A stretch of 64,000 nt of DNA from Terana coerulea (lineage: Eukaryota > Basidiomycota > Agaricomycetes > Polyporales > Phanerochaetaceae), in the NCBI GenBank assembly GCA_024811115.1, contig JAKOGH010000856.1, forward strand, positions 1 through 64,000, given 5' to 3'. Below, piece by piece: positions 34,161-45,977 of this stretch. Position 1 is the first letter of the stretch. Each line of letters starts with the position of its first letter. The notes beneath the pieces were generated by a model, which made no database searches, was not told the origin of the DNA, and saw nothing but the letters and a program-made list of their open reading frames with translations. Both the position numbers and the translations under genes were made by a program.

Positions 34161-36289
34161 GACGGAAAGCAGCTGCTCAAAGCGGTGAGCTCGAAGACGG
34201 AATGGAGGAGGCAACCAAGCTCGGTATAAACATTCGGTCTGTCTGGTCCATATAACGGACGTGGTAGGCCGAACAGGGTTTGGCCGTGCCAGGCACAGAA
34301 GTAGGTTCCCGGAGCGACTCAATGTGTGGAAATCAGGATGCAACGGCGCACCTTCTTCCATGTTGCAACAGGAACTCATGCACGGAACGCATTCTCGTCA
34401 AACCGGGGCCGCTGCTTCTTGATTGTACCAGTAAGTGCACGACTGTAGTCAGTATCAGCAGTGCAAAGTGGATCTGGCTAACAGCGACACTCACCTCCTA
34501 TACGGAGATGCACGGATCAGCACAAAAAAACTGAAAAACTTGAGACGCGCCCATATAAGATCGTCCACAGCATGCTCGGCCAGACCATGCATGGATATCG
34601 TAGCATCTTAGAAGATGTTCTCCGAGGGCGTCGCAGGCACATAAAAGGTTTATATGAAAAGCGCCCCACGTGAAGGGTGCCCTTGGAAAGGGTTCGAACC
34701 AGAGGGTTTCTCAGGAAAGGGTTGTTCCGCTGAAGGGCAGGTCAAAGAGGCATGTAAAGCATTGTGATCTACACACTTACTGAAGAGTATGAGATTCGAA
34801 CGCGACCCTGGAATCATTCTTCGACTTTTCGGGCGGCCCGCGGGGGCGTCTGCCAGTCAGTGACAGCCTGCTCGTCGTACCAGCTCCAGACCACGCCTGG
34901 CATAACCACCAGCTGATTCTATCGCGCTTCCTTAGGCTGACCGGTAAAATTGGACGCTTAAACAACAACGCACGTCTGCCCAGTTGCTTGTGAGCGATTT
35001 TCAGAGCCGTACCTACGCCTCTCATCTGTCAAAGCCTCAGCTTCGTTAGATGTTTCTGTTAGGCCAACGAACCATAGGCGTTCTTGAATGGCGTCACGTA
35101 ACTAGGCATTCGAGGAGAATGCTTTTTTGAGGATAGCAAGTCTTCGCCTCCGCCGCAAGGGCGAAACCTACTCGGAGACTTGGACGAACCCGCGTAGCAA
35201 GGGGCGTACGGAACACGAAGGGGCTCTGGAAGGTGCGGGCAATAGCGGGTTCGAGGTTCATCATAGTGCTTGCAGATGTGGGATTGAGATGGCTGTAGGG
35301 TCCGTGGAAGGCAACGGACAGACGTACCGCTAAAGGTAAGGTCTGTTGGCCGCACTAGTACTTCCCATATCGTTGGAGACGCTGCGCACGTGACATCCAA
35401 TCTCCATAAATACACCAGCTCGTACAGCCTCAGCATAGATGGAAGTCGAACCATGATGTATCTGTGCTTCAACAGAGATTGCACCTCACGTCTGGGCGTG
35501 CTGCTCATTAATAAGTTTGAGATCCTAGATGGTCGAGTTGGGATGTTTAGTGGTGGCAGTAGCGTACCACCCGGCTTGGGTTGCGAGTTGATTGACGGAG
35601 GACGTCTACCGCATTTTGCCAATGTTGCTCTGGAGATCCCTGGCTATCAGATGCATGACAGTTGGAAAAGGCGATTTCTATTTTCGCGTCAACAAGCACA
35701 ACAACACGCACCCTGTCAATAATGCCACTCAATTAGCCAGCCAACCCCATCTTCAGATGTCTTCGACGAGTCGAATCCATTTCTCCTGGGCCATGTGTGA
35801 CCTACCGCTCCCCATGGATCCCGTGAGGATTATAGTGGTACAGTTGTGCACTTGGACGGCCACTTCGGCTTGCGGCTTGAGCAAGTAGAGAACAAGAACG
35901 TCACCTGCCGCAATAAACATTGCCCGACATCATGCGCCTGAAATACAATGATTTGTGTAAGCATATGAGCCAAGCGTGCGGGCGGCACAAGGTGGACGAA
36001 CTTTCACTAGGCTCTACAAGTTATGTTCGACGGTGTCAGGCTTGACCAAGCGATTCTCGACAGGCAGCGACAAGACGGTAAACAGGCAGAATGTGCAGTC
36101 ATTCGTGCACAAAGGAAATATCGCGTTATGAGCGACAAATCGTATCAGATGAAATGATCCGGTTAATATTGCCGCACGGCTGTCATGATTTACACAGACG
36201 GTGACGCAGAGCGAACGTCGATGCATTCAACGGTCATAGCGATTTGAGACAAAATTCGACAATCGCCCTGAACGTCGCCGGCATACACA
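34161..36289. other. Intergenic; duplicated flank and short shared exon-like segment
   Basis: 34250-34740 mirrors 8640-9110 (flank of copy A). 35395-35480 repeats the 12.06-12.14 kb segment in the same orientation. No full gene is recognised, though frames at 35059-35622 (minus) and 35390-35722 (plus) exist. Confidence 0.4.
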
Positions 36290-38607
36290 TCACAGCGACC
36301 ACGCAGCCTTGATTATATCTGAGGCTCGCTCGGCCAGAATATAAGTCGGGGCGACGGTGTGCGCAGCGGGTATAGCAGGCTAGAAAGGTCATACCATTTA
36401 GTTCCGCTGCCTTATTGTTGGAAACAAGGCGGACCATACTCACAAATACAGAAGCATCGACTACCCTCAAGCCATGCGCACCCTTCACCAGAAGCTGCGG
36501 GTCGACGACGCCCCACGAGGCGTGCTTAGGCGACATCCGCGCCGAGGACGTCGGGTGCCAAATGCTGTCGATGTTGTTACGCGCCGCGGCGATGATCTCG
36601 TCATCGGTGTTAGCGCTGCCAACTGGCCCGAAGCGGTCCACGAGGAAGCCCTTCCACGGTGCCGTATCGACGAATTTTCGTGCGGTCCTCACTGCGCTAA
36701 TCATAGCAAATTGGTCGAAGGACGACTCGAAGAAGTGCGGGTCGATGAGCGGGAAGGTGAAGGGGTCGGAGGACGCGAGCTGGACAGAACCCTCTGCAAT
36801 GATATGAGCACTCGACCGGAAGATAAATGCGTTTGTTCCACTCACTGGAAACGGGTGAAATAACAGCAGTACTGATAGTGAAGAAGTGACCAGTAGCCGG
36901 GAGGGGCAAAGGGCTGACGGTGAACTTGTCCTAACGCGACGTTCAGCAACTGGGCCAATTCAAACACACAAACTTAGGAACTCACAGCGAAAATCATCTC
37001 AATGTGAGCCGAAGCAGGGCCGGCAGAGGGATCCAAGAAGTCTTCGAAAATGGTCGCGTTGTTTGGAAGGCGCAGAAACGCGAGCGAGGTCGTCGGCGGA
37101 TTGCCGAACAAGTTCGCTTTGTCGGTCATCCACTGCGCCAGCTCGGCCTGAAGCCGTGCCGGCGAGCGCAAAAGATCGTCCTGGGTGTTGTTGGAGTTGA
37201 CGGTCCAGTAGCTGTTCATGATTGGCTGGTCCTGCAGGTGTTGACCTACGTCCGGCAAGTTGACGACGGTGCGGATCCCGTGCTGCTTCAGAGCCTTCGG
37301 GTCGCCAATGCCGGAAAGCATGAGCAGCTGTGGGGTGGCAATGGTCCCCGCAGAGACGATAATTTCATTTCGGGCCGTCACCGTGGTGCGGGTGGCTAAA
37401 TGTCTATGAGCGCCAGTAATAGATATCATGATGTTGATACTTACTGTTCCTCGAAGCAGCGAAAACTCGACCTTACCAAAGACCGGGACACCTTGCTTCA
37501 CTTTCTCTGAGATAAGCTTTGTAGCGGTGTGGCCTACTATTACGTGGAGGTTAGGTCGATGGAGCACTGGTTCAAGGTAAGCCGTTGCGGAACTGCTTCG
37601 GGTGCCATTGCCGATCGTGGACTGTATGAAGCCTTGAGAGGGATCAGCAACTGGAGTACGAAACGGATGTCGTCGCCAAGAAATAACGACTTACCTACGC
37701 CAACCGAGTTCCCAGAATTCATGTCCACGTTGAAGGGAAATTCAAATCCCGAAGATTGGCTGGTCTTCATAACACGGTTGTCGAGCTCCGTAGCCACCCC
37801 GGGAAGGCTAACCTGGATAATTCCATCGCCATGTACCGCGGGATTCACTATCCCTGGCGTGAGGTGATTGTCAGCTGGCGGAACGAGACGAGAGTTCTAG
37901 GATGGCGAAGTATAAGCATGATTATGTGCTCGCTGCTGAGAATAATATAGGCACCTTCAGATAATAACGCTCCAAGTTCTTCCACTCCCACGACTTGTCA
38001 CCAGTCAGCACTGCCCAGCGATCGTACTCTTGGTTCGAGCCACGGGTGTATGTCATGTAGTCTGCAAACGAACATTAGCCAGACGACTGTAATGAGCGGA
38101 TATACACCCACTAATAGAGCTACTGCCCCCAGAATGCGCCCTCTTGTATAAGAAATATTGCGTTCATTGAGGTGCACCTGAGGAACGCTCGTGTAGTTCC
38201 AAGTGAAAGCCGAGAAAGGATCGAGGGAAGGCGCTAAAAATGGGACTTCGGATCCTATAACACCTACGTTGCTGTATGATAGCAGGTATTGGTGGTACAT
38301 CCCAGGAATACACATTCTGAAAACTTACGAGGGGCCTGCTTCAATCACCAACACTGAACACTTCGGATCTTCCGTCAGTCTTGTAGCAACAACGTTCCCA
38401 GCAGCGCCGCCTATCGTTGTGATACGACAGTTAACAACAAAGCTCGGTGGTGAAGGGGTAGCTCTCACCTCCCACGATCACGAAGTCGAACGTCCTTGTT
38501 GAGAGCTGGTTCGGATTGGTCAATAGCGCGGCGCCTGCGACGTTGGCGAGCAGAACCAGGCTAGCCAGAAACCGAGGTAAACGACCGTTCCTTTCCGCAA
38601 AGTCCAT
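36290..38607 (-). CDS. GMC-family flavin oxidoreductase 1 (aryl-alcohol oxidase / glucose dehydrogenase-like)
   Basis: ATG at 38605-38607. A signal peptide (FLASLVLLANVAGAALL) suggests secretion. The FAD-binding Rossmann motif is FDFVIVGG + GAAGNVVATRL; then LVIEAGPS, YTRGRILG, SAGTIATPQLLMLSGIGDP (GMC signature 2), WHPTSSARMSPKHASWGVVD and DASVFPAIPAAHTVAP with the catalytic His, ending IIKAAWSL. About ten exons with clean introns, roughly 600 aa as expected. These enzymes oxidise alcohols using FAD and O2 or quinones. One G is missing in the run at 38126-38130 (GRILG-GSSS), breaking the frame. A TGATGGCGCATCA palindrome lies 785 bp upstream. Paralog of GMC2 at 57.5-59.8 kb. Confidence 0.85.
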
Positions 38608-39930
38608 CGTTGAGACGAGACACTGGGCAAAGCGTGCCTGAAGCCGGGGCTTGCACTCGCTGCGGTAACACGACACGCACAGCTATTTGTACGGCGACAG
38701 GCCTGGCTACACAGCGTCCCACAGCAGTGGCAAGCGTATGGCTGGCATGGTTAATCCCTTGAACTCGGTTTGCGGGCGGTATGTGTGTGAAGAGGGCTCG
38801 TCGCTGAACACGTTTATAGTAGCTGAACAACCATGAGACCCCTAGGACGGGAGAACTTGTGAGAAAATCGGCTTCCGCTGGCCATAGTCTAAACTCATCC
38901 ATAGGTTCTGCGGATGTACGGGCAGGATAAATGCAATACATTCAGCTTTGAGGCAACCCGAGACGACGCTTCCATAATCCCTGGGATGGGAAAGAATGCT
39001 GACCGATCCAACAAGTACCGATTGAACATAGCAGCCAGAGCTCCAACACGGCCTCTGGCCAAATGGCCCTACGTCCAGTGGATGCCCCAAGAGCACACCC
39101 TCCTCTCCTCCATCCCGCGATCCAGCTCGTGAGTTGAGGTCGCCGATATTGAGCGAGAAAGACAACAGCGTGGATCCTAGGCATTCGGTGTCTTCCGGAC
39201 GGTTGTCGTGTGCGGAGTCAGGCTGAGTGTGGGGGAAATCCTCGAATATGAGCCTCGTAGAGTGTGTGGGTAGATGGGCGAGCGAAGACAAACAGCAAGG
39301 CAATTGGACCACACGAGTGAACCGACTCTTCGGGCCTTCACTGCGCCACGTGTAAGTCTAGATTTCTGACCAAAGCGGGACAAGCGCATCATGATGGCGC
39401 ATCAAACCGTCTTCATATGCGTGTCTACGACCTCACGCCAGTTTCAACTCCGAGTCTTACAGCGTATCGTTCACTGGCAATTGCAGGTCCTCTTCCTTTC
39501 GCTCCAGACACCCTTTCTATCTGCTACCCACCTACCTCGGATGCTCCGAAATCTGTATAGTCCTTCCGCTTAGGCTTTATAAATTATCAGTGGCTGGCGT
39601 CCCGTCGTCAGGGCTTAGAGGACATCCGTCGTTTCCGTCAGACTAGTGAGTGTTACGCCATTGACTTACAACGTAAAGCTGAAAGCACCGTGTTCAGTAC
39701 ATGGGCGACAACCTATCACATCTTTTATAGCTCGTTCATGATATCCAATACATATGGAAGTACAAGCGGGACCCAGCGACGTGCCCCATACACTCTCCAC
39801 CAGTCCGCCCCGTTATCCCAGCCCTGTTCACGCAATCCCAAACCCCACACTACAAGAACGAAGCATCAACACCGGCAGAAAAGAAAGACAAGATGAAACC
39901 TGAGCATGGTGCTTCGGACTGGCGGCATAC
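38608..39930. other. Intergenic, promoter side of GMC oxidoreductase 1
   Basis: Contains one copy of the shared palindrome at 39392. Open frames are not supported by motifs. Confidence 0.45.
39392..39405. promoter_or_regulatory. TGATGGCGCATCAA palindrome, copy 1
   Basis: TGATG-GCG-CATCA is a perfect 5+5 inverted repeat. Here GCGCATCA precedes it directly, giving a doubled site. It lies upstream of GMC oxidoreductase 1. A regulator-binding role is inferred from position and recurrence. Confidence 0.4.
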
Positions 39931-41805
39931 TCACAGCCTGGCGCGGTTGTCCTGAGGCCCAGCTGAGAACGAAACCACTTCCTGGACGAAGCTTCCGGTC
40001 TGGCCTCTGTCGCCGCTGCCGCCGCTGTACGTGGTCAACTCCTTCACAGTCCGCTTCCACGACGCGTCGTCCACAATCGACGCGCGCACGTATTCGCGGA
40101 CACCGAGGTCCTGTGCATACCGCGGTACATGGGGCAGCGCCGCACGCAGTGCGTCCGTCTCGCGCTGGCGCTGCGCCGCGATGGGCACGCCCCGGCCTCG
40201 GAGAACCAGGCAGAATACTCACGCACGACCCCCGCCTCGTACACGGCAAGCAGCGGGACCGGCACGACGCCCGAGTCCCGCGCGGCGGCGTACGCCATCG
40301 CGTGCCCGAACGCCATGACCGCGCGCTCGGCCTGCGGGAGGAGGTAGTACTCTGCCGCGGCGTCGCGGTGGCCGCCAGGCAGCGCGGCGAGACCGCGGGC
40401 GTGCTCGTCCATGAGGGAGTGCGCGAGGCGGGCGAGGGACGAGTCGGCGGGCGTGGGCAGGGGGAGGCGGTAGCGTCCAAGGAGGAGCTCGGCGAAGAGC
40501 CGGATGCACAGCACGAGGACGTCGCCCTCTGCGATGACGATCCCACGGACGTCCGCCTAATGTCGCGCGTCAGTCCTACCAGTATTGGGGCGTGGGCGAG
40601 AAAGCGTACCTCGAAGCGCGCCATGAAGTTGTTCTCGAACGTGCCCTGCGCGCCGCATCGTTCCGCCATCTGCTGCGTACACCTGGCGACCTGGCGGCAT
40701 ACCGTCGTCTTCACCACCACCGCCATGCCGTGCTTGATGCGGTGGTCGACCGCTCATCCACCATGGTTGGGATCACCGCGCGGTACCAAGCATCGAGCAC
40801 GGTGGCAGCCGCCATGGCGTGCAGGACGGCCCACTGCTGCGTTGGGAACGTGATGATGGGCACGGGCGCAGGCCCGTGGGCGACGATGTGCCGGTGGAGC
40901 GAGTACCGCGCGCCGATGTAGGCGACATGCTTCAGGCCCTGGACGCACGGCCCCGCGACCGTCATGCTGCCGTACGGGATGCGCCAGACCTGGTCCCACC
41001 ACGCGCCGCGTGGGTCCACCGGCACGTCGAGCGACGACCCGAGCAGGGCGGAGGCGGGGAGGCGGACGTGGTCAAACATCGTCATGGCGAAGTCGAGCGC
41101 GGTGGTGCCGCTGCGCCGAGGCAGGCGAATGGATGTTACGCCGGGGTGCATCGCCTTTGCGCTGCAGATGGGCACGAGAAAGGAGCGGGTGCCGCGGTCT
41201 TCGTTGTTGACGATAAGACGGGCCATGACGACGGCAATCTTGGGCACGCCGAAGGCAGGCGTCGACGCGGGCATGAACCTTCGGATTTATTAGCCGATAC
41301 TTGGATGGACAAATGAACGGCGCACTTTGCAGCCTCTTCACGAGGGGTGTGGAGAATGAATCCGCCGTTGCACATCGTAGCGGTCGTTTCGATGTTGATA
41401 GCATCAAGGCCATGCCCGCGCTCGCTGAGAAGATATATGCCGACTGTGTCGAGGTTGAGGAGGGATTTGACTAGTGGGACGAGGTCCGGTCTGTCGCCAA
41501 GGTACCTTGCTATGGTGCCAATGGTGAGGTTGACATGAGCGGCAAGAATAGTAAAGCAGCCGATATCCAGTGGAATAACAGGATCAAGATGCATGTCCCA
41601 GAACTTGGGACTGAACTTGAGTACGTCCTCCACGGAGAGATCTGACATACACTTATCAATATCAACATGGGATGTGTAGAGGGATGTGCGCACTATAGGA
41701 GCGAAGCACAGCCTTAGCCCGTGCATAGGCGAGAGAAACCCTCTCGTCTACGCTAACGGTTCGTGGGTTCAGGTCGAAGATCGGGTGCTGGGACAGGTCA
41801 ACCAT
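39931..41805 (-). CDS. Acyl-CoA oxidase / acyl-CoA dehydrogenase-like flavoenzyme
   Basis: ATG at 41803-41805 (MVDLSQHPIFDLNPRTVSVD). Introns at 41642-41693 and 41279-41325 and two more near the C-terminus fit. Landmarks: SPKFWDMHLDPVIPLD, LLSERGHGLDA, FILHTPREEAAKFMP, VPKIAVVMARLIVNNEDRG, SGTTALDFAMTMFDHVRLP, RYSLHRHIVAHGPAPVPI, VCRQVARCTQQMAERCG, RYRLPLPTPADSSLARL. These match FAD enzymes of the peroxisomal acyl-CoA oxidase type, which make trans-2-enoyl-CoA. A one-base loss at 40750 (VDER/HRIKHG) breaks the frame. A possible late intron begins GTGAGTATT near 40227 and restores frame to ALRAALPHVPRYAQD. GC content jumps at exon 3. Inside this cluster it may act on an acyl side chain. Confidence 0.75.
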
Positions 41806-42844
41806 AGCTTGGATGGTGGTGTGACTGTCGCCATTTCCACGCAGAGAGTACTTATATGAGGACGAGTAGCATCTGTTTGGTAAAAGGCACGTTTATCAAG
41901 GCGTTATAGCAATCATAAACCAGGTACATACATATCGAGCTTGTGCGGAAAGCAGCGATGCCTTGAGCTTGAGGCCTTGATTCAGAGGCTTGAGGCTCTA
42001 ACCGACCTTGCCAAATGCAGTAGTAGCCATCATGCGTGAGCACCAGGAACGAGAGGAACAGCAGAGAAAGATTAGTGTGCTGCATTTTTTTGCGAAGTCA
42101 GGTTGTCGGAACCTTGTGGCGCACATCTGCTTGACGAACAGACGAGCACGGTGCTGCTCAAGGTTTCCGACTGAGGCGTCTGTGCCATCGTGGCGTTCCC
42201 GGGCCGCATCCGTCCGACGAAATCTTCGGGTGTGTCGGCGGCTTCGTGCGGCTTTACATGTTCTCCATCTTCCACCGCCATACCCCATGCCTTCAGATAT
42301 GTTCGAATCTTATGATTGCGTGGTATGGAAGTGCGTTTGTAGTGCGTGACCTTCATTCGCTGCACCCTCGCCTGCTCGTCTCCGCCCACGCACTTCGCGC
42401 GGTGGTTTGGCAGATGTGACGGCATATGACTGCGAGCACTGCCAATAGCAGGAACTTCCTCTGCTCCGTGCTATAATTGATACTTCGAAGGTCTAGGTGT
42501 AGACGGCTCGGACGAGATGCGGGGAAGATGCGTCTCCACATCACAGGTTATTCCAACCCGGGCCCACCCGACTTCTGCTGCTATCTTTGGTGACTGCGCG
42601 GAACTGCTCTCAAAGTGCCCGAAATGTATTCATTTACTTACCTTCCACTCACAGGTTCTAAAAAGGGTCTGTGATCCGTCAGTAGCCATGTTGCCTTCTC
42701 CGTGCTTGGCGGCATGCCGTGTACTCGACAGCAAGACGCATACACAGCACATGCAGCCACCAACCAGGGTTTCTTCCTCCAACATCTCTCTCTCTCGCCT
42801 TTCTGAAGCACCCTACCACGATACACGCAAACCAGTCATAGGAT
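41806..42844. other. Shared upstream region of the oxidase and P450 genes
   Basis: The acyl-CoA oxidase-like gene (leftward) and the P450 (rightward) are divergent and share this 1.04-kb interval, so a bidirectional promoter is possible. No copy of the palindrome was found. Confidence 0.45.
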
Positions 42845-44852
42845 ATGGCGGTCTTACTGTTCGCAGCCGTGCTCATTGGAGTACTGTCTTTGTCGTTATT
42901 CGTTCTCAAGAAACGGTCGTGGCATTTACCCCCGGGACCCAAACCCCTTCCGCTTCTAGGCAACGTCTTCCAGGTGGCTCAAGGCCGTGAATGGTTTCAA
43001 TACGCACGCTGGGGCAAAGGAATACGGTGCGCCGGTATCTGTAATCTTCTATGCCTCTCAAAGCGCTCACAGTGTCCAGGTCCTGTCGTGTACTTGTCTT
43101 TCCTCGGCGAGCGTGTCTTCGTGCTCAACTCGCAGCAAGCCGCGGCTGACATTCTAGAGAAAAACATGAACATTTATTCGGACCGACCGCAGAATATGGT
43201 CATGGCCTCGGAGCTGTATGCATCGAAACCCTTACTATCTTCCCTCAAATTGAGCTGATCGCTGCTGTGCAGTATTGGATGGAACCGGGCGGTGGCCTTG
43301 AACCCTGGCGGCGCGCAGCACCGGAAGTTCAGACGCCTCATGAACAAGTCGCTCAACTCAACAGCTGTTCGTGACTATCGAAATTTGCAGGAACAGTCCG
43401 CCCTGAGCCTTGCCCGCCTCGTGCTTGAATCGCCTCAAGACTTCCTCAAGCACATCCGCACGACGGTGGGAAAGTCGATCATCAACATTTCCTATGGACA
43501 TGACGTCACGGTCAAGGAGCAGGATTACATCGACTACGCTGGAGTATGTACACGAAGTGTTCGGCATTGCCGCAAAGCCGTATGCGTTCTTGGTCGATTT
43601 CATACCCATCTGTGAGTAGTTTACCCCATCCCGTTTAACCTAGGCATTCAATCGACCCTGTTCTTCAGTGAAGCATCTGCCTTCGTGGATACCCGGCCTA
43701 GGTTTCAAGACTCAGGCTCTGCAGTGGCGGAAAGACTTAGATGACCTGGCTCAAATACCTTTCGACGTGGTGAAGAACGATCTCGTACGCCCTCTATTAT
43801 TATAGTCGCATTACATCTGTAACATTCTTCCATAGGCATCCGGCGACGCGCCAGACTCATACGTGGCGTCGCAGCTGCGCAAACACAGTGCACCCAGTCA
43901 AGTACAGACACAGACGAAGAGGACATTATGTGGACCGCTGCGAGCCTATATACCGGCGGATCAGATACAGTGAGTCCGCTCGCTCCTTGCGTTATAGTTC
44001 TCACGCATATTTGCAGACAATTGCCGGTCTCACGGCATTCATGCTGATGATGTGTTTGCACCCGGAGGCTCAGAGGCGAGCGCAGCAGGAAGTCGATGCG
44101 GTCGTTGGCAACGAACGTCTACCAACGTTTGGAGATATGCCAAACCTCCCTTACGTCGGTGCATGCGTGAAGGAAACCCTTCGATACTGGACCGTCGCCC
44201 CGCTCGGTATCTTCACATCCGCTCACTTGTGGTCTAACGCGCTGACGACTGCACGGCAGGACTTCCGCACCGCGCTATGAAGGACGGTTCTTACCTGAAC
44301 TATGACATCCCCGCCGGTAAGCGATTCGTCAGACTGAACGCACAGGGACTCACGATGTGTTCAGGCTCAACCATTGTCGCGAACATATGGCAAGTGTTCG
44401 CACGACAGCTGCTGTGCTTTCTGCTAATACTACCACCGTATGCGCAGGGGCATAATGCATGACGAGCGCGTCTACTCCGACCCGTTCGCCTTCCGTCCTG
44501 AGCGTTTTCTGCCCAAAGATACGGGCGGGCTCGGCGAGCCTGACTGCACGCCCACGGTGTTCGGCTACGGGCGGCGGATCTGCCCTGGCATGCACCTCGC
44601 CGAGTCCTCGCTGTGGATGTACGCCGCAACCATCTTTGCGGTGCTCGATATAGCTCCCTCGCGGGACAAGGGCGGCAACGCTGTGCCGCCGAAGGCTGAA
44701 TCGGGACCGGGGATCATTAGGTACACTTTCACTTTGTGTCGGGTTACATGAAAGCTGACTGTGGTCTTTGGCTGGTTGACAGTATCCCGAAGCCGTTCAC
44801 ATGCGATATTCGCCCACGTTCTGCTGCTACTGCTGCGCTTATTAGCCAGTAA
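42845..44852 (+). CDS. Cytochrome P450 monooxygenase
   Basis: ATG at 42845 opens a membrane anchor (LLFAAVLIGVLSLSLFVL) and hinge (LPPGPKPLPLLGN). Then YLSFLGERVFVLNSQQAA, RKFRRLMNKSLNS, the I-helix TAASLYTGGSDT, KETLRYW (ExxR), FRPERFLPKD and the heme loop FGYGRRICPG with its Cys ligand; the end is FTCDIRPRSAATAALISQ. Nine or so exons, about 500 aa, ER-bound; close to basidiomycete P450s of O-methylsterigmatocystin oxidoreductase type. The intron at 44390-44447 has a GC donor. Three single-base frameshifts lie near 43017 (A run), 43541 and 43892 (C run). A decayed relative lies at 52.1-53.4 kb. Probable tailoring enzyme of the cluster. Confidence 0.85.
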
Positions 44853-45977
44853 AACGGACATTTGGACTAAATTTGGTAAGTATTCGCATGAGAGCACATG
44901 TGTAACTGGTACGGCACTATTTGGGAACGGAGGTGTATGTGCGTTCTATGCATTAGGAACGACAGTTCTTTACGAAGCCCTGTCCGCCTTTGTATCGTTG
45001 CGCACAGCTGATTGGATGTTTGTTCTCTTCTGGGAACGCAAAGGAGGGCTCAAGGCTGTTGACACGTGAAAATCGTGGTGTGGAAAACGGCCGTCACAAA
45101 TTTGTTGGTTCGCAACAGACCTGTAGGGCGGTTCCTGAAGTATCCGAGAGTCTCTTCTCGGAATGCTGCCCCAAATGTCATCAGGACGTCTCGCCCAGCT
45201 TGTACGGGCGAACACTTACATAGAATCCTGGCTGTAAGTTACGTCTACTTCCACGCATCTCTAGATCTTTTGGATGTTGACTACACTGCGAACCCAAAGT
45301 TCAATTGACGCGAAGCTGGACGGCGCCCGTGTATCCTATTCTCACTCACTCCGGGGTTCCAGTCGCTATTGCGACAGATGCAGTGATTGGTCGCTGCAAC
45401 TTGAATTACCCGACGCAAGTTCATGCAACTGTCGACTTGTATGCAACACAGCCTGTGGAGAGGTTCCAGACTTCTGATCCTCCATGTTCACATATGGCTA
45501 CCATGTACTAGTGCCATGGAGCTCCATCCTGCGAACAATCAAACTTGCTGAGCTGAAAAGATTTCTCGAAGCCGGGCGGCTTCTGAGATTCTTGTCGGCC
45601 AAGTACTGACACCATAGGTTCTGGTTGATAACAAAGTTGCATGAAGAAATGAAGTTGGCTGTGTCCTGCATCGACTGAGATCTTTCGTCATGCGGACAAG
45701 CTGTCCGTCTGGTGAAAGGTCGACACTGAAACGTGACTCTCATTAGCACATGGCTCCGCCATTTCCTGTAGCATGCGACGAGCTCTAGGGCTGAGTATAC
45801 CGACAAAACTAAGATATTTGACGGCATACATAAATACATAAATACGTAATCCAGTCTGATGCTTTATATACGCACGACAGGTAACTAAAAGACTCACAAC
45901 AGAGGCTGAGAAAGACTTAAAAGACGCCAAATAGATAGCATATAGCGCACATCAATGACAGCAGACGGCGAGTGCGC
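44853..45977. other. Intergenic, nothing convincing
   Basis: Between the 3' ends of the P450 and the membrane-protein gene. Frames at 45498-45930 (minus) have hydrophobic patches but no supported gene model. Confidence 0.4.

Noticed and set aside
40176..40227. Frameshift near the C-terminus of the acyl-CoA oxidase-like gene
   Set aside because: A good GTGAGTATT donor and CAG acceptor of about 52 bases restores the frame, so an intron is the better explanation.
39866..40853. Long frames on both strands over the acyl-CoA oxidase-like gene
   Set aside because: Shadows of the GC-rich coding frame; composition only.
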